A stretch of 64,000 nucleotides of DNA from Sphingomonas endolithica (GTDB lineage: Bacteria; Pseudomonadota; Alphaproteobacteria; Sphingomonadales; Sphingomonadaceae). This document shows positions 53,914-61,913 of this stretch, piece by piece; the stretch's first letter is position 1; each line of letters begins with the position of its first letter. The translations under genes and the position numbers were made by a program. The notes beneath the pieces were generated by a model that was not told the origin of the DNA, searched no databases, and worked only from the letters and a program-made list of their open reading frames with translations. Location: NCBI RefSeq assembly GCF_025231525.1, contig NZ_CP103057.1, positions 744,001 to 808,000 of the forward strand, written 5' to 3'.

Positions 53914-55274
53914 GCGGAGACACTACCGGGCAAGTCGGATGTATATTGCAGGATCTTGTCATCTTCCAGGATCGGCGTGACCGTGATGGCGAGATCGCCG
54001 AGCACGCCGCGCAACGCAGCGCCGGCCGCCTCCGCATCAGGCATCGCGTGCGGCGACAGGCGCAGTGTGAGCACGCCGTCCGCATGCTGGTGCAGGCCGA
54101 ATTGGGCGGTGGCGATGCGCTGCAGCGCATGGCTGACGTCGATATTGTTGATCCACCCGCCGCCCGCGGTGCGGAACCGCACCGGCCGACGGCCAGACAG
54201 CCCGATCAACACCGGAGCGTCGCCCGCCATGCCGATCGCGGCGGTATCGCCGGTGCGGTAGCGGACCAACGGCAGGCAGAAGTTGAAGCCCCCGGTCACG
54301 CAGACCTCCCCGCGCGTACCGATCGGCACGGCGTCGCCGGCAGCATCGACGATCTCGACGTAAAGATGCGGTTGCAGCAGCACGTGGCCGCCCGCCACCG
54401 GGTCGGCCACGGCGATCGGACCGACCTCGTTCATCGAGTAGAGATCGAGCACCGGACAGCCGAAGCGCTGCTCGAGTTGCATGCGCAGGCCCTGTGTCAA
54501 CATCATCGCCACGGAGAGCAACGCGCGCGGCCGGATGGTGACCGGCAGCTCGAGCAAGGCGGCAAAGGAGATGGGATCGCCCGCCACGATCTCGGGCGCC
54601 AGCGCATCAAGATAGCGCGCGCGATCGTCCGGAGCGCGCCAATCGTCGGGATGGAGGTTGATCTTGGCCAGCCCCGCCTCATCCATCTGCGGCGTCACGG
54701 AGACATAGGTGAAGCAACGCCGCTGATGCCCGAGCAGCACTACCCCGACATCGCCGCGCCCGGCCTGCAGCGTCACCCCGAACCGACGGAGCGCCCGCTT
54801 GTGGATCGACAGATAGCGTGCCGCGACCACCGGGTTTGACGCTATCAGCAGCGGATGCCCCGTCGTGCCCGTGGTACGGAAGTTGATCAGCCGGTCGACA
54901 TCGACATGGTCGGGCACGAAGACGGCGATATCGTGCGCGAGATCCGCTCGCGAGGTCGTCGGGATGTCCGCCAGCGGCGGCGGCGCACCGCGCGCTCGGA
55001 AATGCGGCACGTCGCGATAGGCGTCGGCGAGAAACGCCGGCAACCAGGCGGGCGGCGCGTCCGGCCGCCAATCGATCCGGCCAGCCAGCACCTCCTGCTC
55101 GAATTGCGCCAGTCCGGGCAGATCCGCGGCGAGCAGGCGGTTGCCGCTGCGATTGCGATACATGGGCGCTGCCGGATGCTCGGTCATGCGGCGCAGCAAT
55201 GCCCGTCCCGCCTCGCTCAGCGTCGGGTAGCGATCGGCATCCGTCGGGTCGCCCATAGGCATTATGGGGTTCAC
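53910..55274 (-). CDS. PaaK/CapK-like adenylate-forming enzyme
   Basis: A 454-aa member of the ANL superfamily near phenylacetate-CoA ligase and CapK. The N-terminal part has FLADAYRDVPHFRARG and IPTTSRADL; motif A3 is FRTTGTTGHPLL, A5 is LDLYSMNEVGPIAV, A7 is YRTGDTAAI, and a truncated A8 is GRRPVRFRTAGGGW. It should activate a carboxylate as an acyl-AMP; the final acceptor is unknown. The start is GTG 55274, overlapping the upstream stop by 4 bases; ATGs at 55262 and 55256 are alternatives. In this operon the substrate may be a protein, peptide or small acid; no evidence decides. Confidence 0.72.
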   Translation of the reverse strand: MNPIMPMGDPTDADRYPTLSEAGRALLRRMTEHPAAPMYRNRSGNRLLAADLPGLAQFEQEVLAGRIDWRPDAPPAWLPAFLADAYRDVPHFRARGAPPPLADIPTTSRADLAHDIAVFVPDHVDVDRLINFRTTGTTGHPLLIASNPVVAARYLSIHKRALRRFGVTLQAGRGDVGVVLLGHQRRCFTYVSVTPQMDEAGLAKINLHPDDWRAPDDRARYLDALAPEIVAGDPISFAALLELPVTIRPRALLSVAMMLTQGLRMQLEQRFGCPVLDLYSMNEVGPIAVADPVAGGHVLLQPHLYVEIVDAAGDAVPIGTRGEVCVTGGFNFCLPLVRYRTGDTAAIGMAGDAPVLIGLSGRRPVRFRTAGGGWINNIDVSHALQRIATAQFGLHQHADGVLTLRLSPHAMPDAEAAGAALRGVLGDLAITVTPILEDDKILQYTSDLPGSVSA

Positions 55275-55837
55275 TCGCGGGTATATTTATCGGCCGATTC
55301 CTCGGCCGCCTTGCGGACCAGCGCCTCGCGCACCTGCCGCGCGCGGTCTTCGGCGGCACGGCTGGCGCGGATCAGCCGCTGCCGTTCGCTCGCGCTGACC
55401 GCGGAAAGGCGATCGGCGGCCTGGCGCATATCCTCGCCTTCCGGCAGCAGCCCCAGCGCGGCCAACGCCGTGCGGGCGAGTTCTTCGCGGCGTTCGGCAT
55501 GCTCGACGAATGCCCTGGCTTGGCCGGTCGCCGCCAAGTCCCCGATCGTTTCGCCCAGCAGCGTCAGCATTGCCTCCACCGTCGGTGCCGGCAGGTCGGC
55601 AAGCAGCCATATTGTGACGGCGGCCAGGCTCAGCCGGTTGCGCTGGTCGACCCTGTCGCTCTCGAACGGGATCAGCGCGGCGCGATCGACCGGGAAGCCG
55701 GCGGCGCGCACAAGGTCGGCGACCAGCGCCGCGACATGAACGGTGCCGGCGCTGCCGATACGCGGCTCGGCCAGGAACTCCGACGGCGTTTCGGCAATGC
55801 GCCGCATGACCCGTTCGAGTGGCGGCCCGGCGATCAT
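55271..55837 (-). CDS. Small helical protein of unknown function in the MoxR/vWA/radical SAM operon
   Basis: A 188-aa protein that I do not recognise. It is predicted mostly helical, has no Cys, and ends with a charged, coiled-coil-like stretch (about residues 140-188, ASERQRLIRASRAAEDRARQ). The middle holds FESDRVDQRNRLSLAAVTIW and a Leu-rich helix. Start and stop overlap both neighbours by 4 bases (ATGA before it, GTGA after it), so it is made in step with the radical SAM and PaaK-like enzymes. A partner or scaffold role is possible. The longer frame starting at 56053 is a shadow of the radical SAM gene. Confidence 0.7.
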   Translation of the reverse strand: MIAGPPLERVMRRIAETPSEFLAEPRIGSAGTVHVAALVADLVRAAGFPVDRAALIPFESDRVDQRNRLSLAAVTIWLLADLPAPTVEAMLTLLGETIGDLAATGQARAFVEHAERREELARTALAALGLLPEGEDMRQAADRLSAVSASERQRLIRASRAAEDRARQVREALVRKAAEESADKYTRE

Positions 55838-56799
55838 GCGGCGAACTTCGCGAAGGCCTGGGTCGACGGGCAATCGTCGCAATTGGCACAGCGCGCGGAG
55901 ACGTGGCGGCGGGCGAAACGCCCATGGAGCGCGTCGATATCGGCGATCGTCTGCAACGTCGCGATCGGCACGCCATAGGCATCGCCGCTGAAGCTGCAGG
56001 GCGAGACGACACCGTGTTCGTCGATGAACAGAAAGTCGCGCCCCAATTGGCAATCGTCGACGCTAAGCGGCACACCGACCGCGCTGGCATGGAGCCGCGA
56101 CAGGTAAAGCGGATCGGCGCACAGGCGCACGCCGCGGCCAGCCAGGCGCCTGGCCAGGCCAGGCATGGCGGTCGCCATGGCAGCGATGTCCGCGGGCCTA
56201 AGCCGCTGTGACGGGAAGAAGGCCGGCCGATCGCGGCCGCCGAGCTGATTGAACGTGATCTCGTCGATCCCCCAATCGGCCAGTTCCTCGCACAATTGCG
56301 CAAAGTGATCGACCGTGTCGCGCATCAGCACCACATTTGCCCGCAGGCGCAACGGCGCCCCGCCCGCGCGGCGCTCCGCGTGCAATGCGCGGACGCCAGC
56401 TTCGACACGGGCATGGGCGCCGTTCGCGCCGCGTAGCCGATCATGGACCATGGCTGGCCCGTCGATGCTGACGGTCAGTTCGGCGAACGTCGTGAGGATC
56501 GCCGCGCGTGTGGCTGCGCGGTGCAGGACGCTGCCGTTCGTCGTCGCGCTGATCGCCAGCGTTGGTCCCGTCAGTGCGGCCGATAGCGGCAGGATCGGTG
56601 GCCATAGCAGCGGCTCGCCCCCGAGCCAGCTGAGCAGCACGCGCCGCCGTCGCGCCGCGCCCCATGAGCTGAGCAACGCGCCGAAGCGCCGTGCCTCTTG
56701 CTCGGCGACATCGTTGCGGGCGATGTCCAGGCGCCGATCATAGGCGCAGAACCCGCAGGCATAATTGCACCGCGTGGTGATCCGCCACAGCACGATCAT
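55834..56799 (-). CDS. Radical SAM enzyme with C-terminal SPASM-like Cys cluster
   Basis: A 321-aa enzyme. The radical SAM Cys motif CNYACGFC (CX3CX2C) lies about 11 residues from the start, followed by WLGGEPLLWPP (GGEP), TNGSVLH and LTVSIDGPAMVHDRLRG. The C-terminal third has more Cys (VDDCQLGRDFLFIDEHG, VVSPCSFSGDAYG, ARCANCDDCPS), as in SPASM or twitch auxiliary clusters that bind extra Fe-S. Enzymes of this shape mature peptides or proteins. No short precursor gene or RRE domain is evident beside it, so the target is unknown. ATG 56799 overlaps the upstream vWA gene stop by 4 bases. Confidence 0.82.
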   Translation of the reverse strand: MIVLWRITTRCNYACGFCAYDRRLDIARNDVAEQEARRFGALLSSWGAARRRRVLLSWLGGEPLLWPPILPLSAALTGPTLAISATTNGSVLHRAATRAAILTTFAELTVSIDGPAMVHDRLRGANGAHARVEAGVRALHAERRAGGAPLRLRANVVLMRDTVDHFAQLCEELADWGIDEITFNQLGGRDRPAFFPSQRLRPADIAAMATAMPGLARRLAGRGVRLCADPLYLSRLHASAVGVPLSVDDCQLGRDFLFIDEHGVVSPCSFSGDAYGVPIATLQTIADIDALHGRFARRHVSARCANCDDCPSTQAFAKFAA

Positions 56800-58565
56800 G
56801 CCTTGCCGCCCGCATAGTGCCGCCGTGCGAAGTCGCGTGCGAACAGGACAAGATCGTCGAGCTTGGCGATGGCATGGATGTCCCAGCCCTGTTCGTCGCG
56901 CGCCCGAGCCAAATCCCGCGCCACGGGATTGTCGTGGGGCATGCCGTTCCAGAGATTCAACGCCATCGTGCCCCCGGCACGTCCCTTGGCCAGCGCCATG
57001 GCGGCCACGTCCCACCCGCTCCCGCGGCGTTCGTCCTGGTCGAACATGGTGGTGATCCCGTCGTCCGAGATCATCAGGATATGCACCGGTCGGTCGCGCT
57101 CGCGCCTCAACGCGAAGGTGTCGCGCAGCCGGTGGATCGGGAATGCGGTGCCGCCTCCATAATAGCCGACCAGAATCTCCAGAACGGCCTTTTCGTCGCG
57201 CACAAAGCCCTTGGTACCCATCCATTGCTGCTTGCCGCTCCACAAGGTCGCCTGCACGCGCGATCCGGCCTTCAAGGCGGATAGCGCGATCACCGCCCCG
57301 GCGAGCGTCAGGAACGAGGTCGCGCGGCGCGGATCCGGCATCGATCCCGAACTGTCGACATAGAGGTCGAGGTCGATCGGGTCGGGCTTGCCCGGCTGTC
57401 CAGCCTCGTTGCCGTAGGTACGCCGAACCGTGGTCACACCCGGCACGACGATCGGCGATTGCCCGGCCGTCTGCAGCCAGTCGATCTCGTCGATCGAGTC
57501 GCCGATCGACCAGGGCTCGACTCCTTCCAGTTGCGGCTCGTCCGATGACACGCCGGGGCGGGTCGGGAACGGCACGAGCAACGGCAGCGCGCGTTCGCGG
57601 TAATAGCGCACGGCGATCTCCTCGTCGGTGAGCTCGAGCCCCGCGGCGCGCAGGATCTCGCCATAATCGAACGGCTCGCGCGCTTGGCCCGCACCGCGCC
57701 GTGCCGCGTCGGCCGGCGCGGCTGGAACGACCGACGTATCACCCTCCGCCGGAACGCCGGTGATCGCCGGATCGCGTGACGGATGCACCACGCCGTCCAC
57801 CTCGTCCGCTTCGACCTGCTGTGCGCCGCTCGGCTCGGCGCCCTGCGCCGCACTCCGCGTATCGTGCAGCCGGCGCAGCGCGGCATCCTCTTCGACGTCC
57901 TCGGCAAGGTAGGGCAGCAGCAAGGTCGCGAACCGGCCCGCGGCCTGCATCCAATCGCGCGCGTAGACGCGGATCAGCCGCGCCCCGAGCCAGGCGTCGC
58001 CCTCCATCTCCGCATCGTGCAGCGGCCCGCCAAGACTGCCTTTCTCCAAGCCCCATAGCGACTCGTACATGCCCACATACAGCGTCCACAAACGGCTGCG
58101 CGGCCCTTTCTCCTTGGCGGCCATACGGTGATAGACACCGGCAATGTCTAGCCCGGATTGGCGCTGCAGCCGGTCGTTGATCAGCAGATCAGTGTAGAGA
58201 TTGGCGACCATCGGCGCGTGGCGTTCCAGCGTCGGCAGCGCGCGGCGCAGGCGGGCGATCAGGCGGAAGCTGTCGGTCGCACTGGCAGGGGCGAGCACGT
58301 GATGACCGATTTCGTGCGCCAGTATCTCGACCGCATGGTCGTCGAGCGAGAGCGCGGCGATACCTTCGAGATCGATGACCACGCTCTTGTCGACCAGGCG
58401 GATCATCGCGAACGCCCCTGACAAGCCCTCCTGCGCCGCCGCCACCGCGCTTTCGCACAGGCTGGGATCGCGCAGACGCGTGAAGCGGCTCCACGTAGCC
58501 AGCGCAACCGGCCATGCCGAGCGCCACAGCTCCAGCCGATCGGCCATCCTCAGCGTATTCGCCAC
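56796..58565 (-). CDS. Zincin metallopeptidase-like + von Willebrand factor A protein (DUF2201-like layout)
   Basis: A 589-aa cytoplasmic protein. The N-terminal half has HEIGHH (HExxH) near residue 85, preceded by VVIDLEGIAALS and followed by VANLYTDLLINDRLQR. The middle (about 240-300) is a low-complexity acidic linker. The C-terminal half is a vWA domain with an intact MIDAS motif DLYVDSSGSMPD and a later ISDDGIT. Peptidase-plus-vWA proteins paired with MoxR ATPases are known as DUF2201-type. The start overlaps the upstream gene by 16 bases; ATG 58547 is an alternative. It probably works with the MoxR protein encoded two genes upstream on a shared target. Confidence 0.8.
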   Translation of the reverse strand: MANTLRMADRLELWRSAWPVALATWSRFTRLRDPSLCESAVAAAQEGLSGAFAMIRLVDKSVVIDLEGIAALSLDDHAVEILAHEIGHHVLAPASATDSFRLIARLRRALPTLERHAPMVANLYTDLLINDRLQRQSGLDIAGVYHRMAAKEKGPRSRLWTLYVGMYESLWGLEKGSLGGPLHDAEMEGDAWLGARLIRVYARDWMQAAGRFATLLLPYLAEDVEEDAALRRLHDTRSAAQGAEPSGAQQVEADEVDGVVHPSRDPAITGVPAEGDTSVVPAAPADAARRGAGQAREPFDYGEILRAAGLELTDEEIAVRYYRERALPLLVPFPTRPGVSSDEPQLEGVEPWSIGDSIDEIDWLQTAGQSPIVVPGVTTVRRTYGNEAGQPGKPDPIDLDLYVDSSGSMPDPRRATSFLTLAGAVIALSALKAGSRVQATLWSGKQQWMGTKGFVRDEKAVLEILVGYYGGGTAFPIHRLRDTFALRRERDRPVHILMISDDGITTMFDQDERRGSGWDVAAMALAKGRAGGTMALNLWNGMPHDNPVARDLARARDEQGWDIHAIAKLDDLVLFARDFARRHYAGGKA

Positions 58566-59524
58566 GGCACGATCCTGATTAGGTGGCTGTAGCGCGAAAA
58601 GATCGCGACGCTCGTCGGGCTGGCGACGGCGGCAAGCCCATCGGGCGGCAGCTCTGTCCGAACGGTGCGATCACCGACCGCGATGCTGGCGCCCTCGACA
58701 TGCACTGGCGCACTTGTCGCGGCATCGTCGAACTCGGCGGGATCGGCGGGGTGCAGCGTCGCGCCCCACGCGTCGACGACCAGCAGGCCCGTCCTCAAGC
58801 CCGAGCGCACGAGGAAACCATGCGGGCCCGGCCGGACGCTTGGCGGCTCCGCGAACGGACCGCCAAAGCCCGTAAAGCCGCCGAACGTGATGCCAGTCGT
58901 CGGCTCGCCTGCCGGCGTCCACCACGGATCATCGACCAATGCCGCGCGGATCTCGGCCCAGCCGGCGGGCGACCCGATTGCGGCCGCCGCAACGGCATCC
59001 GGCAACCCGTCGGCCGCCACGATCGCGCCATCACGGTAGTGTGCCATGCCCGATCGCCATGCCACCACCTGCCCGGCGGCACGCAGCGTCTCGGCGGTCA
59101 CCTGCGGCGCCATAGCCGACATGCGGTCAATCCATTCGTCCACCCGCGCACCAGGTGTGGCGGCGATCGTCAGCGCAGCATTGGTCAGCATCGCCAGCAC
59201 CGCGAACGGGCGCTCGGCCACCGACGACGCATGCGCGACGGCAAGCGTCTGCCAAACCCGGTCGACGAGCGCGCCGCGTTCACCGGCAATGCCATGCCCG
59301 GCAAGGCCAAGGATCATGTCGAACCCAGCGTCGGCCACTGCCGGCGCCGCGTCGGGTGCGATCGCCGCGACCGCCGCCACCACCGGGTCGAGCCGCTCCC
59401 GGATCGCTTGCGCCAGCGCCGCCCCGTCGAAACCCGGACGCGCTCGCCGCGCCGCCGCCACACGCGCGTTGAACGGCGGGCGGCCCGCCGCCAGAATCCG
59501 CGCAAGCGCCGGCGACAGGGTCAT
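58550..59524 (-). CDS. Unknown protein of the MoxR/vWA operon
   Basis: A 324-aa protein I do not recognise. The first 180 residues are Ala-rich and helical (RERLDPVVAAVAAIAPDAAP, LAMLTNAALTIAATPG). The later part is beta-rich and Gly-rich (GITFGGFTGFGGPFAEPPSV) and ends FSRYSHLIRIVPWRIR. There is no signal peptide or membrane helix. It lies between moxR and the vWA gene, overlapping the first by 4 and the second by 16 bases, so it is likely a subunit or adaptor of that complex. Confidence 0.7.
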   Translation of the reverse strand: MTLSPALARILAAGRPPFNARVAAARRARPGFDGAALAQAIRERLDPVVAAVAAIAPDAAPAVADAGFDMILGLAGHGIAGERGALVDRVWQTLAVAHASSVAERPFAVLAMLTNAALTIAATPGARVDEWIDRMSAMAPQVTAETLRAAGQVVAWRSGMAHYRDGAIVAADGLPDAVAAAAIGSPAGWAEIRAALVDDPWWTPAGEPTTGITFGGFTGFGGPFAEPPSVRPGPHGFLVRSGLRTGLLVVDAWGATLHPADPAEFDDAATSAPVHVEGASIAVGDRTVRTELPPDGLAAVASPTSVAIFSRYSHLIRIVPWRIR

Positions 59525-61104
59525 GGCCGGCGGCGGAGCCAGGCGAGATAATTGGTATAGCGCTGGTGCAGATATTTGAGGTGCAGCACCTCGTCATACA
59601 GCGGCCCGTACAGCTTGCGCCCGGCAGTCCGCTCGCCGACCAGCCGTTCGATCCGGGTCAGCCTCGCGCTTACGTCGCGCTCGCTGAGCCCATCGAGCCC
59701 GGCGTCGAACTGCTCGGCCATCGCCCGCACCGGATCGTCGCGGTCGAGATCGAGCCGGTCATATTCCTCGCATGCAAGGTCGAACAGCCGCCGCAGCCAG
59801 CCGACCTGATCGGTGCGGAAAGCGGCATTCTCCGGCAGGGCGAAGAACGGCGCATCGGGATCGGGCCGCAATTTGTCGCGCAGCACGAACGGCAGCACCT
59901 GCCGCACGTCCTCCAGCCCGACCTCCTCGACGCCGCGGAAGAAGGCGAGACCCTTGGCATAGCTGATCAGCGTCATCAGGTTGCGCACCGACAGACCGTT
60001 CATCGTCTGCGTGCCGATGTCCTTCAGCCGATCGCGCCCGGCATCCGCCGCGGTCACTTGCGACCAGTCGACGCCCGACAGTCGCGCGGTATCCTTGCTC
60101 ATATGTTCGACCTGCGCACCGGCGGTCTCGAGAAACTCGAACTGGCTGGCGAAGAACTCGATGCGGCGCCGCACTTCGGCCGGAATGGCGATGCCGCGCA
60201 CCGTCTCCACCATCCGGGCGATCTCGCCTTCGTCGAACACGATCTCGCGCGGCACGACGTCTTCGGGCCGCACATTCTCCTCGATCCGCAACAGCAGGTC
60301 GTCGAGGAAGCGCGGGTTGAACGACAGCGCCTGCACGATCACGTCGATCCGGTCGCGCAGTGCCTCGATCACCTGATAGGTACCGCCACCGGCATCGTCA
60401 TTCGCGGTCAGGTACCAGGCGGCAGGCGGACATTCGAAGATCTGCCCCAGCACCTCGGCATAATTGTCTCCCATGACGGTCAGCAGCGCGCTCTGCGTCC
60501 GCGTCGGGATACGGTTATACTCGTCGACGATCTTCACGCGCATGCCGAGCCATGGCCGCCAGGCGATGCGGATCGCCTCCATGCTCTGCGCCGCGACCAG
60601 ATCGGCGGGCAGTGGATTGCCGAGCAGGTCGGCGATCGTCATCTGCGGATGCCCGTGCTGCATGGCGCGGCGCACCTCCCGCACTGGGTAGCCGGCGATC
60701 ACCCCCATCAGGATGGCGCTCGCCGTCTTGCCCCGCCCCGGGCCGCCGACGAACAGGCACTTGCCCTGCGTGGCGAAGGTCAGCAGCGGCAACAGCGCAT
60801 AGCTCGAATAGCTTTGCGCCGAAGGCAGGGTCAGCAGCGTCTTGCTGTCGCCAATGCGAAATTCGGGCGATGGCCCGTCCTGGAATTCGACATCGTAATG
60901 CGGGCTGATCACCGCGGTGTTGACGATCCAGAAATAGGCCTGCCGCAATTTCTCGGCGAGCTTGACGCCGCCCGCCTCCGCGGCCTGATCCAGCGGCACG
61001 GGTCCATCGTACAGGTCGGCCACGTCGAAGCTGCGCGAAACGGGCGCGGCACGGGGCGCGGTCGGCGATTGCGACACGCGCTGGAAGAAGGGGAAACGGG
61101 CCAT
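59521..61104 (-). CDS. MoxR-family AAA+ ATPase
   Basis: A 527-aa AAA+ protein, longer than common MoxR proteins (about 330 aa). Walker A is FVGGPGRGKTASAIL (near residue 118), Walker B is VKIVDEYNRIP, sensor 1 is WYLTANDDAGGG, and the pre-sensor region has LRDRIDVIVQ. An extra C-terminal helical region (about 400-527) has SERDVSARLTRIERLV and VLHLKYLHQRYTNYLAW. MoxR ATPases work with vWA proteins as chaperones for cofactor or metal insertion. It is the first gene of the eight-gene operon. Its ATG sits at the base of a long hairpin and has no ribosome site. Confidence 0.85.
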   Translation of the reverse strand: MARFPFFQRVSQSPTAPRAAPVSRSFDVADLYDGPVPLDQAAEAGGVKLAEKLRQAYFWIVNTAVISPHYDVEFQDGPSPEFRIGDSKTLLTLPSAQSYSSYALLPLLTFATQGKCLFVGGPGRGKTASAILMGVIAGYPVREVRRAMQHGHPQMTIADLLGNPLPADLVAAQSMEAIRIAWRPWLGMRVKIVDEYNRIPTRTQSALLTVMGDNYAEVLGQIFECPPAAWYLTANDDAGGGTYQVIEALRDRIDVIVQALSFNPRFLDDLLLRIEENVRPEDVVPREIVFDEGEIARMVETVRGIAIPAEVRRRIEFFASQFEFLETAGAQVEHMSKDTARLSGVDWSQVTAADAGRDRLKDIGTQTMNGLSVRNLMTLISYAKGLAFFRGVEEVGLEDVRQVLPFVLRDKLRPDPDAPFFALPENAAFRTDQVGWLRRLFDLACEEYDRLDLDRDDPVRAMAEQFDAGLDGLSERDVSARLTRIERLVGERTAGRKLYGPLYDEVLHLKYLHQRYTNYLAWLRRRP

Positions 61105-61158
61105 GCCGCGACGATAGTGCGACCGCTTGCCAAGACAAGCGCACTTCTCGTCGCGGCA
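61104..61158 (-). promoter_or_regulatory. Long hairpin overlapping the moxR start codon
   Basis: TGCCGCGACGA (61104-61114) pairs with TCGTCGCGGCA (61148-61158), and inside it AGTGCG (61116-61121) pairs with CGCACT (61140-61145). A further small CTTG/CAAG stem is possible in the loop. On the transcript the 3' arm ends at the A of the moxR ATG, so the structure would hide the start region. Confidence 0.65.
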
Positions 61159-61176
61159 CCTTGCCGCGCAGCGCCA

Positions 61177-61202
61177 GACCGCGCTCGTTGGGACGCGCGG
61201 TC
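61177..61202. terminator. Hairpin just after azoR
   Basis: GACCGCGC (61177-61184) and GCGCGGTC (61195-61202) form a perfect 8-base stem with a 10-base loop. It begins 5 bases after the azoR stop on the minus strand. It probably ends azoR transcription before the moxR operon, although no U-tract is visible. Confidence 0.5.
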
Positions 61203-61207
61203 AGACG

Positions 61208-61822
61208 TCAGGCGGCAAGTCGGTGGACCGTATCACGCGCCGAGGCGATCGCCGCGTCCTTGACGTCCACGATCGCCAAACCCTCGGCAACGACGGTCTC
61301 GATAGTCTCGACGCCGATAAAGCCCAATGCCACGCGCAGGAAGGATTCGGCATGTTCGGCGGACGCGCGGGCGGATGCCTCGCCATAGATGCCGCCGCGG
61401 GCGATCGCGAGGATGATCCGCTTGCCACCGGCCAGACCCTCGGGACCGTTCGGGCCATATTTGAAGGTCGTGCCCGGCACCAGCAGGCGGTCGATCCAGG
61501 CCTTTAGTACGGATGGCAGTGTGAAGTTGTACATCGGCACGCCGATCACGACGATGTCCGCCGCCAGGAACTCGTTCAAGATCGCATCGCTCTCGGCACG
61601 CTTGGCCGCCTGCGCCTCGTCCAGGTTCGGCGCGGCCTGCGACAGCGGGTGGGCGGACGGCGCCGTGACGGCGGTCAAGTGCGGGAGATCTTCTGCCACG
61701 AGGTCGCGATAGGTCACGTCATGTTCCTGCTTGCCGCCGAGCTTTTCGACGATGAGCGCGGAGAGTTCGCGCGAGACCGAGTGGGCGCCGGTGATGCTGC
61801 TGTCGATGTGAAGAAGTTTCAT
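61208..61822 (-). CDS. azoR: FMN-dependent NADH:quinone/azo reductase AzoR
   Basis: A 204-aa flavodoxin-fold enzyme. It has [18 protein letters not shown] at the N terminus for FMN phosphate, [18 protein letters not shown] and the central IARGGIYGE, all typical of AzoR. It reduces azo dyes and quinones with NADH in two-electron steps. ATG 61822 (MKLLHID) is the family start; the frame open upstream to 61948 runs into the divergent regulator. The gene is divergent from an HxlR-type regulator, the common arrangement for quinone-responsive control. Confidence 0.93.
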   Translation of the reverse strand: MKLLHIDSSITGAHSVSRELSALIVEKLGGKQEHDVTYRDLVAEDLPHLTAVTAPSAHPLSQAAPNLDEAQAAKRAESDAILNEFLAADIVVIGVPMYNFTLPSVLKAWIDRLLVPGTTFKYGPNGPEGLAGGKRIILAIARGGIYGEASARASAEHAESFLRVALGFIGVETIETVVAEGLAIVDVKDAAIASARDTVHRLAA

Positions 61823-61854
61823 GGGTTTCAGGTTCCGATTGTTGCCTCGGTTAT

Positions 61855-61913
61855 GGTATGTGCCTACCGAAAGCCTCCCACAAGAACGCACAAGGTTGAT
61901 ACCTAAGGCACAT
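61855..61913. promoter_or_regulatory. Candidate HxlR operators between azoR and hxlR
   Basis: GGTA-TGTGCC-TACC (61855-61868) is a perfect inverted repeat. Its inner ATGTGCCT (61858-61865) recurs inverted as AGGCACAT (61906-61913), the latter running into the hxlR start codon. Two half-sites flanking an 89-base divergent region suit a dimeric HxlR regulator. Confidence 0.5.

Noticed and set aside
56800..57243. Longer start for the radical SAM gene
   Set aside because: The extra 148 residues are a shadow of the vWA gene; the Cys motif normally lies near the N terminus, as with ATG 56799.
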